A stretch of 64,000 nt of DNA from an uncultured Acetatifactor sp. (GTDB lineage: Bacteria > Bacillota > Clostridia > Lachnospirales > Lachnospiraceae): the NCBI GenBank assembly GCA_944384205.1, contig CALWSL010000008.1, forward strand, positions 62,001 through 126,000, in the 5' to 3' direction. A program made the translations under genes and the position numbers. This document shows positions 41,969-51,120 of this stretch, one piece after another (position 1 is the stretch's first letter; each line of letters opens with the position of its first letter). The notes beneath the pieces are model-generated. The model worked only from the letters and a program-made list of their open reading frames with translations, made no database searches and was not told the DNA's origin.

Positions 41969-42916
41969 ATGAATATAGATAAAAACAAACTTATAAAATC
42001 ACTGCTGACTTTGGCGGCACTTTTTATTGTTGTCTTTGCCATGACACAATGGATGGGACGCAACTCCATATCCCTGTCAGAATACGCCGCGCAAAATCCG
42101 GAGCTTGCCGAAAAAAAAGAAACGGAAAGCTTAGAAACCGATACAGAAGAAGATTACAATGAGACAGACACAGCAACCGATACCGATTTCATTAGTGCGG
42201 ACGCTGAAACCGCAACGGAAGTCCTGTCAGGAGAAACGGAAAGCGCTCCCACATCCACTCTTACCGGCGCCATTTTAAACGGGGATACCATGGAAGAACA
42301 ACGAACCAGCTATACCGCTTCCTTTTACTATGAACCGCTGTCCGACAATTTGAAGCGTTATATCACCGGCGTTTCCTTTCCCTCCGTTTCTGACGGGGAA
42401 GAACCGGCAATTACCTATGACGAGTTGCGTTATGTGCACATTCTGCATTATGATTTTGACGGAAATCTTGCAGAAGGAGAACTTATCTGCAATGAATGGA
42501 TTGCGCAGGATCTGGTTGAAATCTTTTATGAGCTTTACCGCAATGAATATCGGCTGGAAAAGGTACATCTGATTGACGAATATAACGGTGACGACACAGC
42601 ATCCATGGAAGACAACAATACCTCCTGCTTCAACTATCGTTTGGTGGAAGGCAGCACCTCCCTTTCCAGGCACGCGCTGGGGCTCGCCATTGATATCAAT
42701 CCGCTCTATAATCCTTACATTACCTATGAAGATGACGGCAGCGAGCGGATTTCCCCGGCAAGCGCTTCCGCTTATGCTGACAGAACCATAAACTTCCCTT
42801 ACAAGATTGATGAAAACGATTTGTGCTACAAGCTCTTTACGGAGCATGGTTTCACCTGGGGCGGGAATTGGAATTCCAGCAAGGATTATCAGCATTTCCA
42901 GAAAGTTAAGCCATAA
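41969..42916 (+). CDS. M15-family D-Ala-D-Ala carboxypeptidase-like protein, membrane-anchored
   Basis: 315 aa, ATG behind GAAAGG. Residues 8-27 (IKSLLTLAALFIVVFAMTQW) are an uncleaved signal anchor. A 100-residue acidic Thr/Glu-rich linker follows (TESLETDTEEDYNETDTATD). The catalytic domain has zinc ligands in SRHALGLAIDINPLYNP (H and D) and KDYQHFQK (H), the VanY/M15 pattern. It would trim peptidoglycan stem peptides outside the cell. It is the only rightward gene of the ribosomal region, inserted between rplQ and ecfA1. Confidence 0.82.
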   Translation: MNIDKNKLIKSLLTLAALFIVVFAMTQWMGRNSISLSEYAAQNPELAEKKETESLETDTEEDYNETDTATDTDFISADAETATEVLSGETESAPTSTLTGAILNGDTMEEQRTSYTASFYYEPLSDNLKRYITGVSFPSVSDGEEPAITYDELRYVHILHYDFDGNLAEGELICNEWIAQDLVEIFYELYRNEYRLEKVHLIDEYNGDDTASMEDNNTSCFNYRLVEGSTSLSRHALGLAIDINPLYNPYITYEDDGSERISPASASAYADRTINFPYKIDENDLCYKLFTEHGFTWGGNWNSSKDYQHFQKVKP

Positions 42917-42917
42917 G

Positions 42918-42998
42918 ACAAGTCCAAGCCCGCTCGTAAATGTTTCGTATTTGTCACACAAGTCCAAGCCCACTCGTAAATGCTTCGCATTTCCTCGC
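42918..42998. repeat. Two 40-bp tandem repeats
   Basis: Units start ACAAGTCCAAGCCCGCTCG (42918) and ACAAGTCCAAGCCCACTCG (42958), continuing TAAATGYTTCGYATTT; the second runs into CCTCGCGGTTTGGCTGTCGCC. An inverted copy of the unit start, CTTGGACTTGT, is found at 43086. It may be a dispersed intergenic repeat. Confidence 0.75.
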
Positions 42999-43026
42999 GG
43001 TTTGGCTGTCGCCAAATAGAAACACA

Positions 43027-43084
43027 AAAAAGAACAGATTCGTGTATGCAAGCATCCACTCCTCTGTTCTTTTTCATCTTTCTG
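43027..43084. terminator. Terminator between the M15 gene and rplQ
   Basis: AAAAAGAACAGA (43027) pairs with TCTGTTCTTTTT (43073-43084) across a 34-nt loop. Ends are U-rich in both directions, so it can serve both convergent genes. Confidence 0.65.
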
Positions 43085-43104
43085 CTTGGACTTGTAGCGA
43101 TATC

Positions 43105-43641
43105 CTATACTAACTCAAGGACAACTTCCATAGCTGCGTCACCCTTACGCATACCAATCTTAACGATTCTGGTGTAACCGCCCTTACGATCTACATACTT
43201 AGGTGCAATTTCGTCAAACAGCTTTGCAACAAGGTCAACTTCCTTAGTGTTTCTCTTTCTCCCGGCTGCCTCAGTAGGAACGTCGACTACCGGATACAGA
43301 ACCTTCATCATCTGACGTCTTGCATGTAATCTGGAAGGCATATCTTTCTTGATTTCCTTTTCTACCGTCTGGTATTTGGTAACTTTCTTACCGTCAACGA
43401 CTTCCTTTACTCTCTTGCCGTCTTTGTCTTTCTCAGGAACCTTTGCTTCTACCTTAACCATCTCATAATTATCTTTTTCTTTCACTGCCAGCGCAATCAG
43501 TCCTTCGGCAATCTTCTTTACTTCCTTAGCCTTAGCTTCGGTGGTAACGATTCTGCCATGGTTTAACAATGCAGTTACCTGATTTCTTAATAATGCCTTT
43601 CTCTGTGCAGATGTTCTGCCAAGTTTTCTGTACTTTGCCAT
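43105..43641 (-). CDS. rplQ: 50S ribosomal protein L17 (with internal insertion)
   Basis: 178 aa against roughly 115-130 in most bacteria. The N-terminal MAKYRKLGRTSAQRKALLRN and the C-terminal GGYTRIVKIGMRKGDAAMEV are canonical. The extra residues are a charged insert (about 62-105, rich in EKDKDGKRVKEVVDGKKVTK). I recall this insert from Lachnospiraceae, so it is probably a lineage feature. Last gene of the alpha operon. Confidence 0.95.
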   Translation of the reverse strand: MAKYRKLGRTSAQRKALLRNQVTALLNHGRIVTTEAKAKEVKKIAEGLIALAVKEKDNYEMVKVEAKVPEKDKDGKRVKEVVDGKKVTKYQTVEKEIKKDMPSRLHARRQMMKVLYPVVDVPTEAAGRKRNTKEVDLVAKLFDEIAPKYVDRKGGYTRIVKIGMRKGDAAMEVVLELV

Positions 43642-43902
43642 TTTTTTATTTCCTTTCTCATTTCATGGTACATCCGGCCACGCTCTTTGGACTTACTTAC
43701 CGAATGCGTTTACTTGCCATTTAGAGATGAACCATGCACGCACTCTTTGGTTTTACCGTGCACGGAATATCTTACTAAGCCTTGAATGACTTAGATTTTC
43801 TTAGACAATGTACTTTATTGTCTTAGAAAATCTTCATTCTTCAGAGCGAAATTTAGATTGTCTCAGGCGGTGTCTTTTGACTCCTTAGTCAATCTTCTCG
43901 CT
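43642..43902. other. Hairpin-rich rpoA-rplQ spacer
   Basis: 261 bp without a gene. GATTTTCTTAGACAAT-GTACTTT-ATTGTCTTAGAAAATC (43794-43832) is a 16-bp stem with one mismatch. A second structure AGAGCGA...AGATTG...CAATCT...TCGCTCT spans 43843-43904. The GTACTTT-loop hairpin recurs at 55519-55551. Confidence 0.75.
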
Positions 43903-44859
43903 CTATTCGTCGCTGGGATTCAACTGTAATCCCAGTTCCTTTAATTTAGCCAATACTTCTTCCAGAGACTTACGTCCGAGGTTACGAACCTTCATCATAT
44001 CCTCTGACGTTCTGTTGGTCAGTTCTTCCACAGTATTGATGCCGGCTCTCTTCAAACAGTTGTATGAACGAACTGAAAGCTCTAATTCATCAATGCTCAT
44101 TTCAAGAACTTTTTCTTTCTCGTCATCTTCCTTCTCAATCATAACCTCTGCGGTTTTAGCATTCTCGGACAAATCAATGAAGAGACTTAAGTGCTCGCTG
44201 AGCACCTTTGCAGCCAGACTGACAGCCTCATCAGGAACCAGGGTTCCATTGGTATATACATCTAAGGTCAGCTTATCATAATCCGTAATCTGACCTACAC
44301 GGGTATTTTCAACAGTAACATTGACTCTTTCTACAGGTGTATAAATAGAATCGATAGCGATAACGCCAATCGGTAAATCCTCGTGTTTGTTCTTGTCTGC
44401 ACTTACATAGCCGCGACCTTTTGTAATGGTCAGTTCCATGTAAAGCTTTGTGTCTTTGCCACTCAGCGTAGCAATAACCAAATCAGGATTCAAAATCTCG
44501 ATATCCTGATCAACCTGAATATCAGAAGCTCTTACAATGCCTTCGCCTTCAAATTCAATGTATGCAGTCTTAATTTCATTGGTTTCACTGCTGTTCTTAA
44601 TCGCTAAACTCTTAATGTTCATAATAATTTCAGTTACATCTTCCTTTACGCCAGGGATGGAACTGAATTCATGCAAAACGCCTTCAATCTTAACCTGACT
44701 GACTGCCGCGCCTGGAAGAGAAGAAAGCATAATCCTTCTTAAAGAGTTACCAAGAGTGATACCATAACCTCTTTCCAAAGGCTCAACTACGAATTTGCCG
44801 TACTTTTTGTCTTCTGAAATCTCAGCAACCTCAATATTAGGTCTTTCAAAATCAAACAC
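43903..44859 (-). CDS. rpoA: DNA-directed RNA polymerase alpha subunit
   Basis: 318 aa. The N-terminal dimerisation domain has [40 protein letters not shown] and the strand [13 protein letters not shown]. The acidic linker is [14 protein letters not shown]. The C-terminal domain has [20 protein letters not shown] and [20 protein letters not shown], which bind UP elements and activators. Canonical length and position between rpsD and rplQ. Confidence 0.98.
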   Translation of the reverse strand: MFDFERPNIEVAEISEDKKYGKFVVEPLERGYGITLGNSLRRIMLSSLPGAAVSQVKIEGVLHEFSSIPGVKEDVTEIIMNIKSLAIKNSSETNEIKTAYIEFEGEGIVRASDIQVDQDIEILNPDLVIATLSGKDTKLYMELTITKGRGYVSADKNKHEDLPIGVIAIDSIYTPVERVNVTVENTRVGQITDYDKLTLDVYTNGTLVPDEAVSLAAKVLSEHLSLFIDLSENAKTAEVMIEKEDDEKEKVLEMSIDELELSVRSYNCLKRAGINTVEELTNRTSEDMMKVRNLGRKSLEEVLAKLKELGLQLNPSDE

Positions 44860-44902
44860 TGTAAATACCCTCCTTTACGAATGTTATTGATAGGAAACTC
44901 TA

Positions 44903-44924
44903 AGGCACCAGCAAAATGGTGCCT
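44903..44924. other. Hairpin in the rpsD-rpoA spacer
   Basis: AGGCACCA-GCAAAA-TGGTGCCT, a perfect 8-bp stem without a U tract; probably an RNA processing or stability structure and not a terminator. Confidence 0.6.
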
Positions 44925-44981
44925 GAGAATTTCCGAATCGCACACAGCTTACGCCGGTGCAGATTCAGAGTCTTATAGGGC

Positions 44982-45575
44982 TTATTTGGAGTATAACTCG
45001 ACGATAAGCATTTCATTTACAGGAACATCAATCATTTCTCTTGTAGGGAGATTTTTGATGGTTCCCTTAAAGTTCTCGATATCAACATCCATCCACTCAG
45101 GTACTAATCTACCACCGGTAACTTCAATGATATCTTTATATCTCTGCATAGATTTTGCATTTTCCTTAATTTCGATAACATCACCGGCTTTGATTAAGTA
45201 AGAAGGAATATTAACTTTCTTTCCGTTTACTAATACATGCTTGTGACCAACGATTTGTCTTGCTTCTCTTCTGGTTCTTGCAAATCCCATTCTGAACACG
45301 ACACTGTCAAGTCTTCTTTCCAGCAAAACCATAAGGTTTTCACCGGTCATACCTTTCATTCTATCAGCTTTTTCATAGTAGTTTCTGAAAGGTTTCTCTA
45401 ACACGCCATAAATGAATTTTGCTTTCTGCTTTTCTCTCAGCTGCAGACCATACTCACTTACCTTCTTGCCTGCTCTCGCAGAAGTTCTGTTAGATTTTTT
45501 ATCATAGCCTAAATAGGAAGGCTCAAGACCAAGAGATCTGCATCTTTTTAATACGGGTACACGATTTACTGCCAT
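44982..45575 (-). CDS. rpsD: 30S ribosomal protein S4
   Basis: 197 aa. [40 protein letters not shown] and the S4 RNA-binding domain ([20 protein letters not shown] with [20 protein letters not shown]) are clear. It lacks the zinc cysteines of the C+ form. Member of the alpha operon between rpsK and rpoA. Confidence 0.98.
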   Translation of the reverse strand: MAVNRVPVLKRCRSLGLEPSYLGYDKKSNRTSARAGKKVSEYGLQLREKQKAKFIYGVLEKPFRNYYEKADRMKGMTGENLMVLLERRLDSVVFRMGFARTRREARQIVGHKHVLVNGKKVNIPSYLIKAGDVIEIKENAKSMQRYKDIIEVTGGRLVPEWMDVDIENFKGTIKNLPTREMIDVPVNEMLIVELYSK

Positions 45576-45802
45576 TTTCTTATTTTCCCTTCTTTAAATT
45601 AACTCGAAAATCCTGCCGCTATGCTGTATCCGCACCCGCGCGCTTTGATTTTCTCGTTGCTTCGTCGGGCAAAAATGAATGCCTGCCATGCAGCGCTCAT
45701 TTTTTTCCTCCTCGCATATTGTTTACAGTACTACTTCTACCTTCATCCAACTTTTTTTGAAAACAGACTGCTGTGCAGCCGCTTGTTTTCGTTTCTTTTC
45801 AC
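45576..45802. other. rpsK-rpsD spacer with hairpins
   Basis: 227 bp, no gene. AAAAATGA...TCATTTTT (about 45669-45702) and GAAAATC...GATTTTC (about 45606-45656) can pair. Pyrimidine-rich on the plus strand near 45700-45800. Confidence 0.5.
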
Positions 45803-46198
45803 CTAGACGCGACGGCGTTTCGGAGGACGGCATCCATTATGAGGAACAGGAGTTACGTCACGGATACTTACAACTTCCAAACCACAAGCAGACAATGCTC
45901 TGATTGCTGCTTCACGTCCTGAACCAGGACCTTTTACGAACACGTCAACGGTCTTAAGTCCATGTACTAAAGCAGCTTTGGTAGCTGTTTCGGCTGCCAT
46001 CTGTGCAGCATATGGAGTAGATTTCTTTGAACCTCTAAAACCAAGACCACCAGCACTTGCCCAGCTAAGAGCATTACCTTCTGTATCTGTCAATGTAACA
46101 ATTGTATTGTTAAAAGAAGACTGAATATGTGCCTGTCCGCGTTCAACGTTTTTCTTTACACGCTTTTTTGTTACTTTTTTTGCAACTTTTTTAGCCAT
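45803..46198 (-). CDS. rpsK: 30S ribosomal protein S11
   Basis: 131 aa. A lysine-rich start ([20 protein letters not shown]) is followed by [55 protein letters not shown] and the end [17 protein letters not shown]. All are S11 signatures of the platform protein. Confidence 0.98.
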   Translation of the reverse strand: MAKKVAKKVTKKRVKKNVERGQAHIQSSFNNTIVTLTDTEGNALSWASAGGLGFRGSKKSTPYAAQMAAETATKAALVHGLKTVDVFVKGPGSGREAAIRALSACGLEVVSIRDVTPVPHNGCRPPKRRRV

Positions 46199-46274
46199 TT
46201 TAAACTAACCTACTTTCTCATTCCGGGAATCACTCTCTGTTTCCCTATTATCAGTTACTGATTTTTAAATCTTA

Positions 46275-46409
46275 TTTCTTTTTGTTTGCAACGGTACGCC
46301 TGAAACGCACCGTTCAGTCACTCTAACTGTTTCTTCTTATTAGTGACTGTACGTTTGAAACGTACAACTCAGCCACTTTAATTATTTCTTCTTGTTAGCG
46401 ACTGTACGT
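46275..46409. repeat. Three 55-bp tandem copies of the rpsM 3' end
   Basis: The segment beginning TTTCTTCTTGTTAGCGACTG (46385, in rpsM) recurs as TTTCTTCTTATTAGTGACTG at 46330 and TTTCTTTTTGTTTGCAACGG at 46275, an exact 55-bp period. Read leftward they encode KRTVANKKK (gene), KRTVTNKKK and RRTVANKKK, each followed by a stop or near-stop. Divergence rises with distance from the gene. Confidence 0.85.
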
Positions 46410-46753
46410 TTTGGACCCTTACGTGTTCTGGCATTGGTCTTTGTCTTCTGACCACGAACAGGAAGTCCTTTACGATGACGGATACCGCGATAACATCCGA
46501 TTTCCTGAAGTCTCTTGATGTTCAGAGCGATTTCTCTTCTGAGATCACCCTCTACCGTAACACCCAAACTCTCGATAGCTTCACTGATTTTCTTAACTTC
46601 TTCATCGGTGATGTCTCTAACTCTGGTATCAGGATTTACTCCTGCCTCTGCTAAAATCTTGTTAGCGGTAGGTCTGCCAATTCCATAAACATAGGTCAAA
46701 CCAATTTCAATTCGTTTTTCTCTAGGTAAGTCAACACCTGCGATACGAGCCAT
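46382..46753 (-). CDS. rpsM: 30S ribosomal protein S13
   Basis: 123 aa. [59 protein letters not shown] and the basic tail [12 protein letters not shown] are S13. It contacts the A and P site tRNAs and the 50S bridge. The 3' end is followed by two further degenerate copies of its last codons. Confidence 0.98.
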   Translation of the reverse strand: MARIAGVDLPREKRIEIGLTYVYGIGRPTANKILAEAGVNPDTRVRDITDEEVKKISEAIESLGVTVEGDLRREIALNIKRLQEIGCYRGIRHRKGLPVRGQKTKTNARTRKGPKRTVANKKK

Positions 46754-47150
46754 TTACGTTTCCTCCATTTTCCTGCGCTTTCGTTTCCCGAAAGTACGCC
46801 TGCGTACATCTGGTCTGTTAATCTGTACGCTTATTCAGTTACTAATTGATTGGGGTTTTCACCCAACCGGACACAATCCGATCTTTCCAGTGCAAATTTG
46901 TTTTGCCATTCAGGGAAAAATGCACCTGTGCATTTTTCGGGACAAAACATAGATTTTCTTAATTTGCGTCCTTTGCAAATTTAGCAAATCTTTTTGTCCT
47001 GGTATCAACAAGTAATCTCCCGTAAGCTCTATCCACATTCTATTATGATAATCAGCGCATCCAAAGACAAGCCGATTCAGCCGCACATAATAACCGGACA
47101 AGAACTCACTGACCTGATTTCTGTTTCCTAAAAAAACAATCAAGCGGTGA
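46754..47150. other. Long rpmJ-rpsM spacer with palindromes
   Basis: 397 bp without a supported gene; a minus-strand frame here has no family likeness or ribosome site. It holds the perfect palindrome GAAAAATGCAC-CT-GTGCATTTTTC (46915-46938), GTACGC-CT-GCGTAC near 46793-46806 and a TTTCG...CGAAA hairpin. In most Bacillota rpmJ and rpsM are almost adjacent, so this is an expanded spacer. Confidence 0.65.
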
Positions 47151-47264
47151 TTATCCCTGTCTCTGTTTGTGTTTCGGATTCTCACAGATTACTCTGATGC
47201 GTCCTTTTCTTTTAATGATTTTGCATTTCTCGCAAATTGGTTTTACTGATGATCTAACCTTCAC
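47151..47264 (-). CDS. rpmJ: 50S ribosomal protein L36
   Basis: 37 aa, GTG start at 47264 with AAAGGAGG 8 bp upstream: (M)[20 protein letters not shown] then [15 protein letters not shown]. The three cysteines and histidine form the zinc site of the C+ L36 form. The longer frame upstream lacks similarity and crosses the promoter. Confidence 0.97.
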   Translation of the reverse strand: MKVRSSVKPICEKCKIIKRKGRIRVICENPKHKQRQG

Positions 47265-47297
47265 GTTAAACCCTCCTTTCAAAAAAGACCGTTTTTG

Positions 47298-47326
47298 ATT
47301 ATAGCATAGCAATTCGTTGATTGCAA
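47298..47326 (-). promoter_or_regulatory. Promoter of rpmJ and the alpha operon
   Basis: Minus strand TTGCAA (47321-47326), 17 bp, TATAAT (47298-47303), 34 bp upstream of the rpmJ start. Confidence 0.82.
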
Positions 47327-47378
47327 GCCATTTTGCCATATATTTGTAAATTTTTTGTGAACATTTTCAGCACCTGTT

Positions 47379-47822
47379 TTACTGCTCTTTCTCAGCTCCC
47401 ATCTCAATTACTTTATTCTCCTCTTCCTCTAATTCCTGCTGCATTTGATGTATTTTGTTATCAAGAGCGATTGCCCGCATGATTCTGTTCACATCTTCCG
47501 CCGAAAACATTCCAATCGCTTTGGACAAGTCAGACAGATTATCCCTGTTTACTACCAGGCTTCCGCCTTCAGACAAGGCAACTATGATACAATCTTTTTT
47601 ATTGCTTACGTCACCAAGGGTTATCTGATTCCGCAGGAAATCACAAACAAACGTCACGCCCTTATACTCAATAACGCCGTCCTTTGCAAGCGCCTGATAA
47701 GGGCACTTCGTTCCTGTCTCAGAAGCTCCGCGAAGCATCTTCACAAATTCTCCTTTTGAACTCTTCTCCACACTATCCGTAAAATATTTCGGTAATGTAT
47801 GATTTACGCTGTTAATATTCAT
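47379..47822 (-). CDS. Conserved hypothetical protein
   Basis: 147 aa, soluble. MNINSVNHTLPKYFTDSVEK, a central beta-rich part (YKGVTFVCDFLRNQITLGDV with CIIVALSEGGSLVVNRDNLS) and a C-terminal charged helix (HQMQQELEEEENKVIEMGAE). I do not recognise a domain. It lies alone between the terminator at 47857-47897 and the rpmJ promoter, so it is a separate unit placed inside the ribosomal cluster. Confidence 0.7.
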   Translation of the reverse strand: MNINSVNHTLPKYFTDSVEKSSKGEFVKMLRGASETGTKCPYQALAKDGVIEYKGVTFVCDFLRNQITLGDVSNKKDCIIVALSEGGSLVVNRDNLSDLSKAIGMFSAEDVNRIMRAIALDNKIHQMQQELEEEENKVIEMGAEKEQ

Positions 47823-47856
47823 GGTTCAATTACTCCCTTCCCTTATTTCCAAACAA

Positions 47857-47897
47857 AAAGCGACCTCAACACCCTTCCCTGGTATGACAGTCGCTTT
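47857..47897 (-). terminator. Terminator downstream of the membrane-protein gene
   Basis: AAAGCGAC...GTCGCTTT, 8-bp stem with a 25-nt loop; read leftward it ends in TTTTTGTTT. It closes the transcription unit that contains the 48035-49774 gene. Confidence 0.65.
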
Positions 47898-48034
47898 CCA
47901 TAGCTTATATTATTATCGTACAATGTGTCTGAAAAAATAACCCCGATTTGCACAATCAGGCAAACTTTCGTATTCTGATATTTTCCTTGTAAATGCCAGT
48001 CTCAAATCTGCATATTGCTTAAATACCGCGTTTT

Positions 48035-49774
48035 CTACTCATATACTACAAACTTTTCATTCCGGAACGTCTCCCGGTATCCCTTTTCTTCTATATAAGA
48101 ACACAGCAAATCCATCTTTTGCTGTGCCGTTGCATCCCAAAAAAGCCTGGTGCCGTCCCTGTCTGTGACATACTGCCCACATTCAGCCGACATCAGAATC
48201 ACAGGACGCCCCTCTATCTCGTACAAATCCTGCGCCATGATTTCATAATCATAGGAGCGCAAATCGCTCCACACATTCATGGCAGGAGCCATTTCCATAT
48301 AAAAGCTGAGTCCGGGCACATTTCCGTACAAAATACATTCCCTTTCATCCAGTTTCTCTTCCTTAATATATAGATAAAGCTCCGAAAGTGTATCCGCCTT
48401 TTCGGGACTTGTAATCATTCCCTCAAGCACCGGCACGTCCTGTACCTTAGCAGTCAGGTTTCTTCCGCCGCCTGCTTCTTCGTACACAAAATACCAGCCA
48501 AACTGTACTCCCTGCACCGTCAGGAAAAACAGTCCCGCAACCAGAATCGCTTTTATCGGGAAATAACAGATATTTACATTTTCCCGGCAAAATTTCCATA
48601 CCATCCACAAAAAGCCCGGCAATACTAAAAACAAGTTGTTGATGCTTGCATAAATAGCGTTATTTCCGCCCAGAGAAGTAATCAGGATAGTGAGGACCAA
48701 AAGAATGCCGAACAGCTTGTCTTCCTTTGCCGCCTTTTTATTCACAATATTGTACACAGAAAGAACCAGTGTCATGGTAAGCACCGTAACACATGGATAG
48801 TACACGGCATTATAAACAGCAAAATCCCCGGAATAAAACAGATTCCGTGAAAGCCATACGCACAACAGCGCTGTAATGAAAATCACAGCTATCCGTTTCA
48901 GCGCTGCCCATTTTTTCGGCAGAATCACACATACCGCCAGCCCGCACACGACTGCCAGTCCAAACCGCTTCAAAAAATAAGTGCAGTCGTAATACGCCCA
49001 CACCATTCCTAGCAGCATACGCCCCGGTGTATAATCCTCCGCATTCTCAGTCATTTGAAACAGCCGAAACACACCTTCCACATAATTGCCAAAACCATAT
49101 TTCAAAGCCATAAAAGCCAGAAAAAATGCAAGCGCACTCACATAGCCCAGCACACACCAGCCGGTCTCCTGCATCACTTTTTTAAATTTCTTTTTTTGTA
49201 TAAAACCGTAAAGCCAGACAGCCAGAATCAGCCCGGTCTGGACAAGGTTTGAGAAGCGGTTTCCCACATTGAAACCAAGGACGGCGCCTGCCGCAATCAG
49301 ATAGCCATACTTTTGGCTTAAAAGACCCTGATACAAAAGAATCGTACCCACAAGCAAAAACGCATACGTCAGATAGCTGTAAAGCATGGCAGTCGGTGCC
49401 CAACAGAGACTTATCGCCAATATTTCCGCCCCAAAAACCATCCACGCAGGCATTTTTAATCCGCGCACACAAAAAAGAAAAGCCATGGCAGCCATAAAAC
49501 TTACCACCAGGCCCGTATAGATATTCATTCCCAAACATGTATCTCCGAATGGCATTTTGGTGAACAGACTGCCGATGCTGTTTGCTAACCATGTAGCAAA
49601 AAACCACATGGAATCCATATACTCTAATCCGCTATAGCGGAAATTTGCATAATTATAGCCGCCATCCCACAAATCGACCCCAATTTGAACATGGCGCAGC
49701 GGATATATTAGTAGTATCAGTATGAAAAGTGACCACACTGCCTTACGTGCAATCCTACCCTTTTTGTTCTCCAT
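48035..49774 (-). CDS. Polytopic membrane protein, GT-C glycosyltransferase-like
   Basis: 579 aa with about 12 membrane helices (RKAVWSLFILILLIYPLRHV at the start) and a C-terminal extracytoplasmic domain of about 140 residues (QDVPVLEGMITSPEKADTLS onward). The first loop has VDLWDGGYNYANFRYSG, where acidic residues follow helix 1 as in GT-C enzymes that use polyprenyl-phosphate sugars. Substrate unknown. It sits 33 bp after infA and ends with a terminator, so it may be co-transcribed with infA, an unusual place for a cell-envelope gene. Confidence 0.65.
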   Translation of the reverse strand: MENKKGRIARKAVWSLFILILLIYPLRHVQIGVDLWDGGYNYANFRYSGLEYMDSMWFFATWLANSIGSLFTKMPFGDTCLGMNIYTGLVVSFMAAMAFLFCVRGLKMPAWMVFGAEILAISLCWAPTAMLYSYLTYAFLLVGTILLYQGLLSQKYGYLIAAGAVLGFNVGNRFSNLVQTGLILAVWLYGFIQKKKFKKVMQETGWCVLGYVSALAFFLAFMALKYGFGNYVEGVFRLFQMTENAEDYTPGRMLLGMVWAYYDCTYFLKRFGLAVVCGLAVCVILPKKWAALKRIAVIFITALLCVWLSRNLFYSGDFAVYNAVYYPCVTVLTMTLVLSVYNIVNKKAAKEDKLFGILLVLTILITSLGGNNAIYASINNLFLVLPGFLWMVWKFCRENVNICYFPIKAILVAGLFFLTVQGVQFGWYFVYEEAGGGRNLTAKVQDVPVLEGMITSPEKADTLSELYLYIKEEKLDERECILYGNVPGLSFYMEMAPAMNVWSDLRSYDYEIMAQDLYEIEGRPVILMSAECGQYVTDRDGTRLFWDATAQQKMDLLCSYIEEKGYRETFRNEKFVVYE

Positions 49775-49807
49775 TCTTTGAAGTCTCCCAACAGTAAATA
49801 ATCTGCC

Positions 49808-50026
49808 TTATTTATCTCTCCAGATAATACGTCCCTTCGTCAAATCATAAGGAGACAGTTCCAGCGTTACTTTATCACCGGGAAGGATGCGGATAAAGTT
49901 CTGACGCAGCTTACCGCTGATGGTTGCCAGCACGCGATGTCCGTTTTCCAATTCTACACGAAACATCGTGTTGGGCAGCTTCTCTACAACAGTTCCTTCA
50001 ATTTCAATTACATCACTTTTTGACAT
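49808..50026 (-). CDS. infA: Translation initiation factor IF-1
   Basis: 72 aa: [40 protein letters not shown] and [20 protein letters not shown], the complete S1/OB fold. It binds the 30S A site during initiation. Start ATG with GGAGG upstream; the KOW gene is 24 bp upstream. Confidence 0.98.
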   Translation of the reverse strand: MSKSDVIEIEGTVVEKLPNTMFRVELENGHRVLATISGKLRQNFIRILPGDKVTLELSPYDLTKGRIIWRDK

Positions 50027-50050
50027 ATATTTCCTCCATATTCAATCAAT

Positions 50051-50305
50051 TTATTTTTTTAAAATTTTCAATTCATATTTAATCTGCTCATCCATTACCT
50101 TCCCGCCATTCAGAAGCTTTGTGAGCAGTTCATCTCCCACAATACAATTAATCAGCTGTATATGTTTCTTTCGTTTTTTCTTAGGCTTGGAAAAAGTTCT
50201 GTATTTTCCGTCGCACAGATATACAAAATCACCCTCCTCCGCCACAATCACATAAATTTCAGACCGGTCATGTCCTGCTTTGGAGATTGCAAATTTACCT
50301 ATCAT
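50051..50305 (-). CDS. KOW-domain RNA-binding protein (L14e-like)
   Basis: 84 aa. IGKFAISKAGHDRSEIYVIV and the basic TFSKPKKKRKKHIQLINC resemble the archaeal/eukaryal L14e-L6e-type KOW fold. Such a gene is regularly found between map and infA in Clostridia, suggesting a ribosome- or translation-linked role. It follows map by 23 bp. Confidence 0.85.
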   Translation of the reverse strand: MIGKFAISKAGHDRSEIYVIVAEEGDFVYLCDGKYRTFSKPKKKRKKHIQLINCIVGDELLTKLLNGGKVMDEQIKYELKILKK

Positions 50306-50328
50306 AATTTCCTCTTTTCCACAATGAA

Positions 50329-51081
50329 CTAGTAAAGTGTCAAAATCTCCGGATCGCCGTCCGTAACAAGTATCGTATTCTCGTAGTGTGCGGAAATGGA
50401 ACCATCCTCCGTTACGACAGTCCAGTCATCATCCAGCCACTCAACATCCGCTCTGCCCAGATTAATCATAGGCTCAATAGCAAGTGTCATGCCGGCTTGA
50501 AGCTTAAGACCTCGCCTTCTCTGTGCGAAATTCGGTATCTGAGGATCCTCATGGAGACTGGTTCCGATTCCGTGTCCCACAAGATCCCTTACAATACCGT
50601 AACCATAAGGTTTAATGGAAGCATTAATTGCATTGGAGATATCGTATAGATGGTTTCCTGCTTTTGCCATTTTTATACCGTCAAAGAAGCTCTGTCTTGT
50701 ACGCTCAATAAGCAGCTTTGCTTCTTCGCTGATTTCTCCTACACCAAAGGTACGCGCCATATCGGAATGATATCCTTTGTATATTAATCCGGCATCAAGA
50801 CTTACAATGTCGCCCTCCTGCAAAATGTGATCCCTGCGAGGGATACCGTGTACCACCTCATCGTTTACAGATACGCAAATGGAGGCGGGATATCCGTTAT
50901 AATGGAGAAAATTAGGAATACATCCATGTTCGCGAATCAGCTTGTCACCAAGGATATTGATGTCCATAGTGGACATACCGGGATGTATCGCTCTCTCCAT
51001 ATTTTGAAAGACGTCTGCCAACAGCTTGCAGGATTCTCTCATCAGTTCTATCTCACGTTGTGACTTAACCGTTACTGCCAT
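50329..51081 (-). CDS. map: Methionine aminopeptidase type I
   Basis: 250 aa. Metal ligands are visible: D in SLDAGLIYKGYHSD (both aspartates), H in VGHGIGTSLHEDPQIPNF, E in TLAIEPMINLG and E in SAHYENTILV. The substrate-pocket histidine is in FLHYNGYPASICVS. No N-terminal zinc extension. It removes the initiator methionine from nascent proteins. Part of adk-map-KOW-infA. Confidence 0.97.
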   Translation of the reverse strand: MAVTVKSQREIELMRESCKLLADVFQNMERAIHPGMSTMDINILGDKLIREHGCIPNFLHYNGYPASICVSVNDEVVHGIPRRDHILQEGDIVSLDAGLIYKGYHSDMARTFGVGEISEEAKLLIERTRQSFFDGIKMAKAGNHLYDISNAINASIKPYGYGIVRDLVGHGIGTSLHEDPQIPNFAQRRRGLKLQAGMTLAIEPMINLGRADVEWLDDDWTVVTEDGSISAHYENTILVTDGDPEILTLY

Positions 51082-51120
51082 ATTGAAACCTACTTTCTAT
51101 ATTTTTGCAAGCTCAATTCC

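Noticed and set aside
42275..43051. 258-aa antisense frame over the M15 peptidase gene
   Set aside because: Antisense shadow; the plus-strand frame has a signal anchor and zinc motifs, this one has none.
46910..47185. 91-aa minus-strand frame in the rpmJ-rpsM spacer
   Set aside because: No ribosome site, no recognisable family, overlaps rpmJ, and the region is palindromic.
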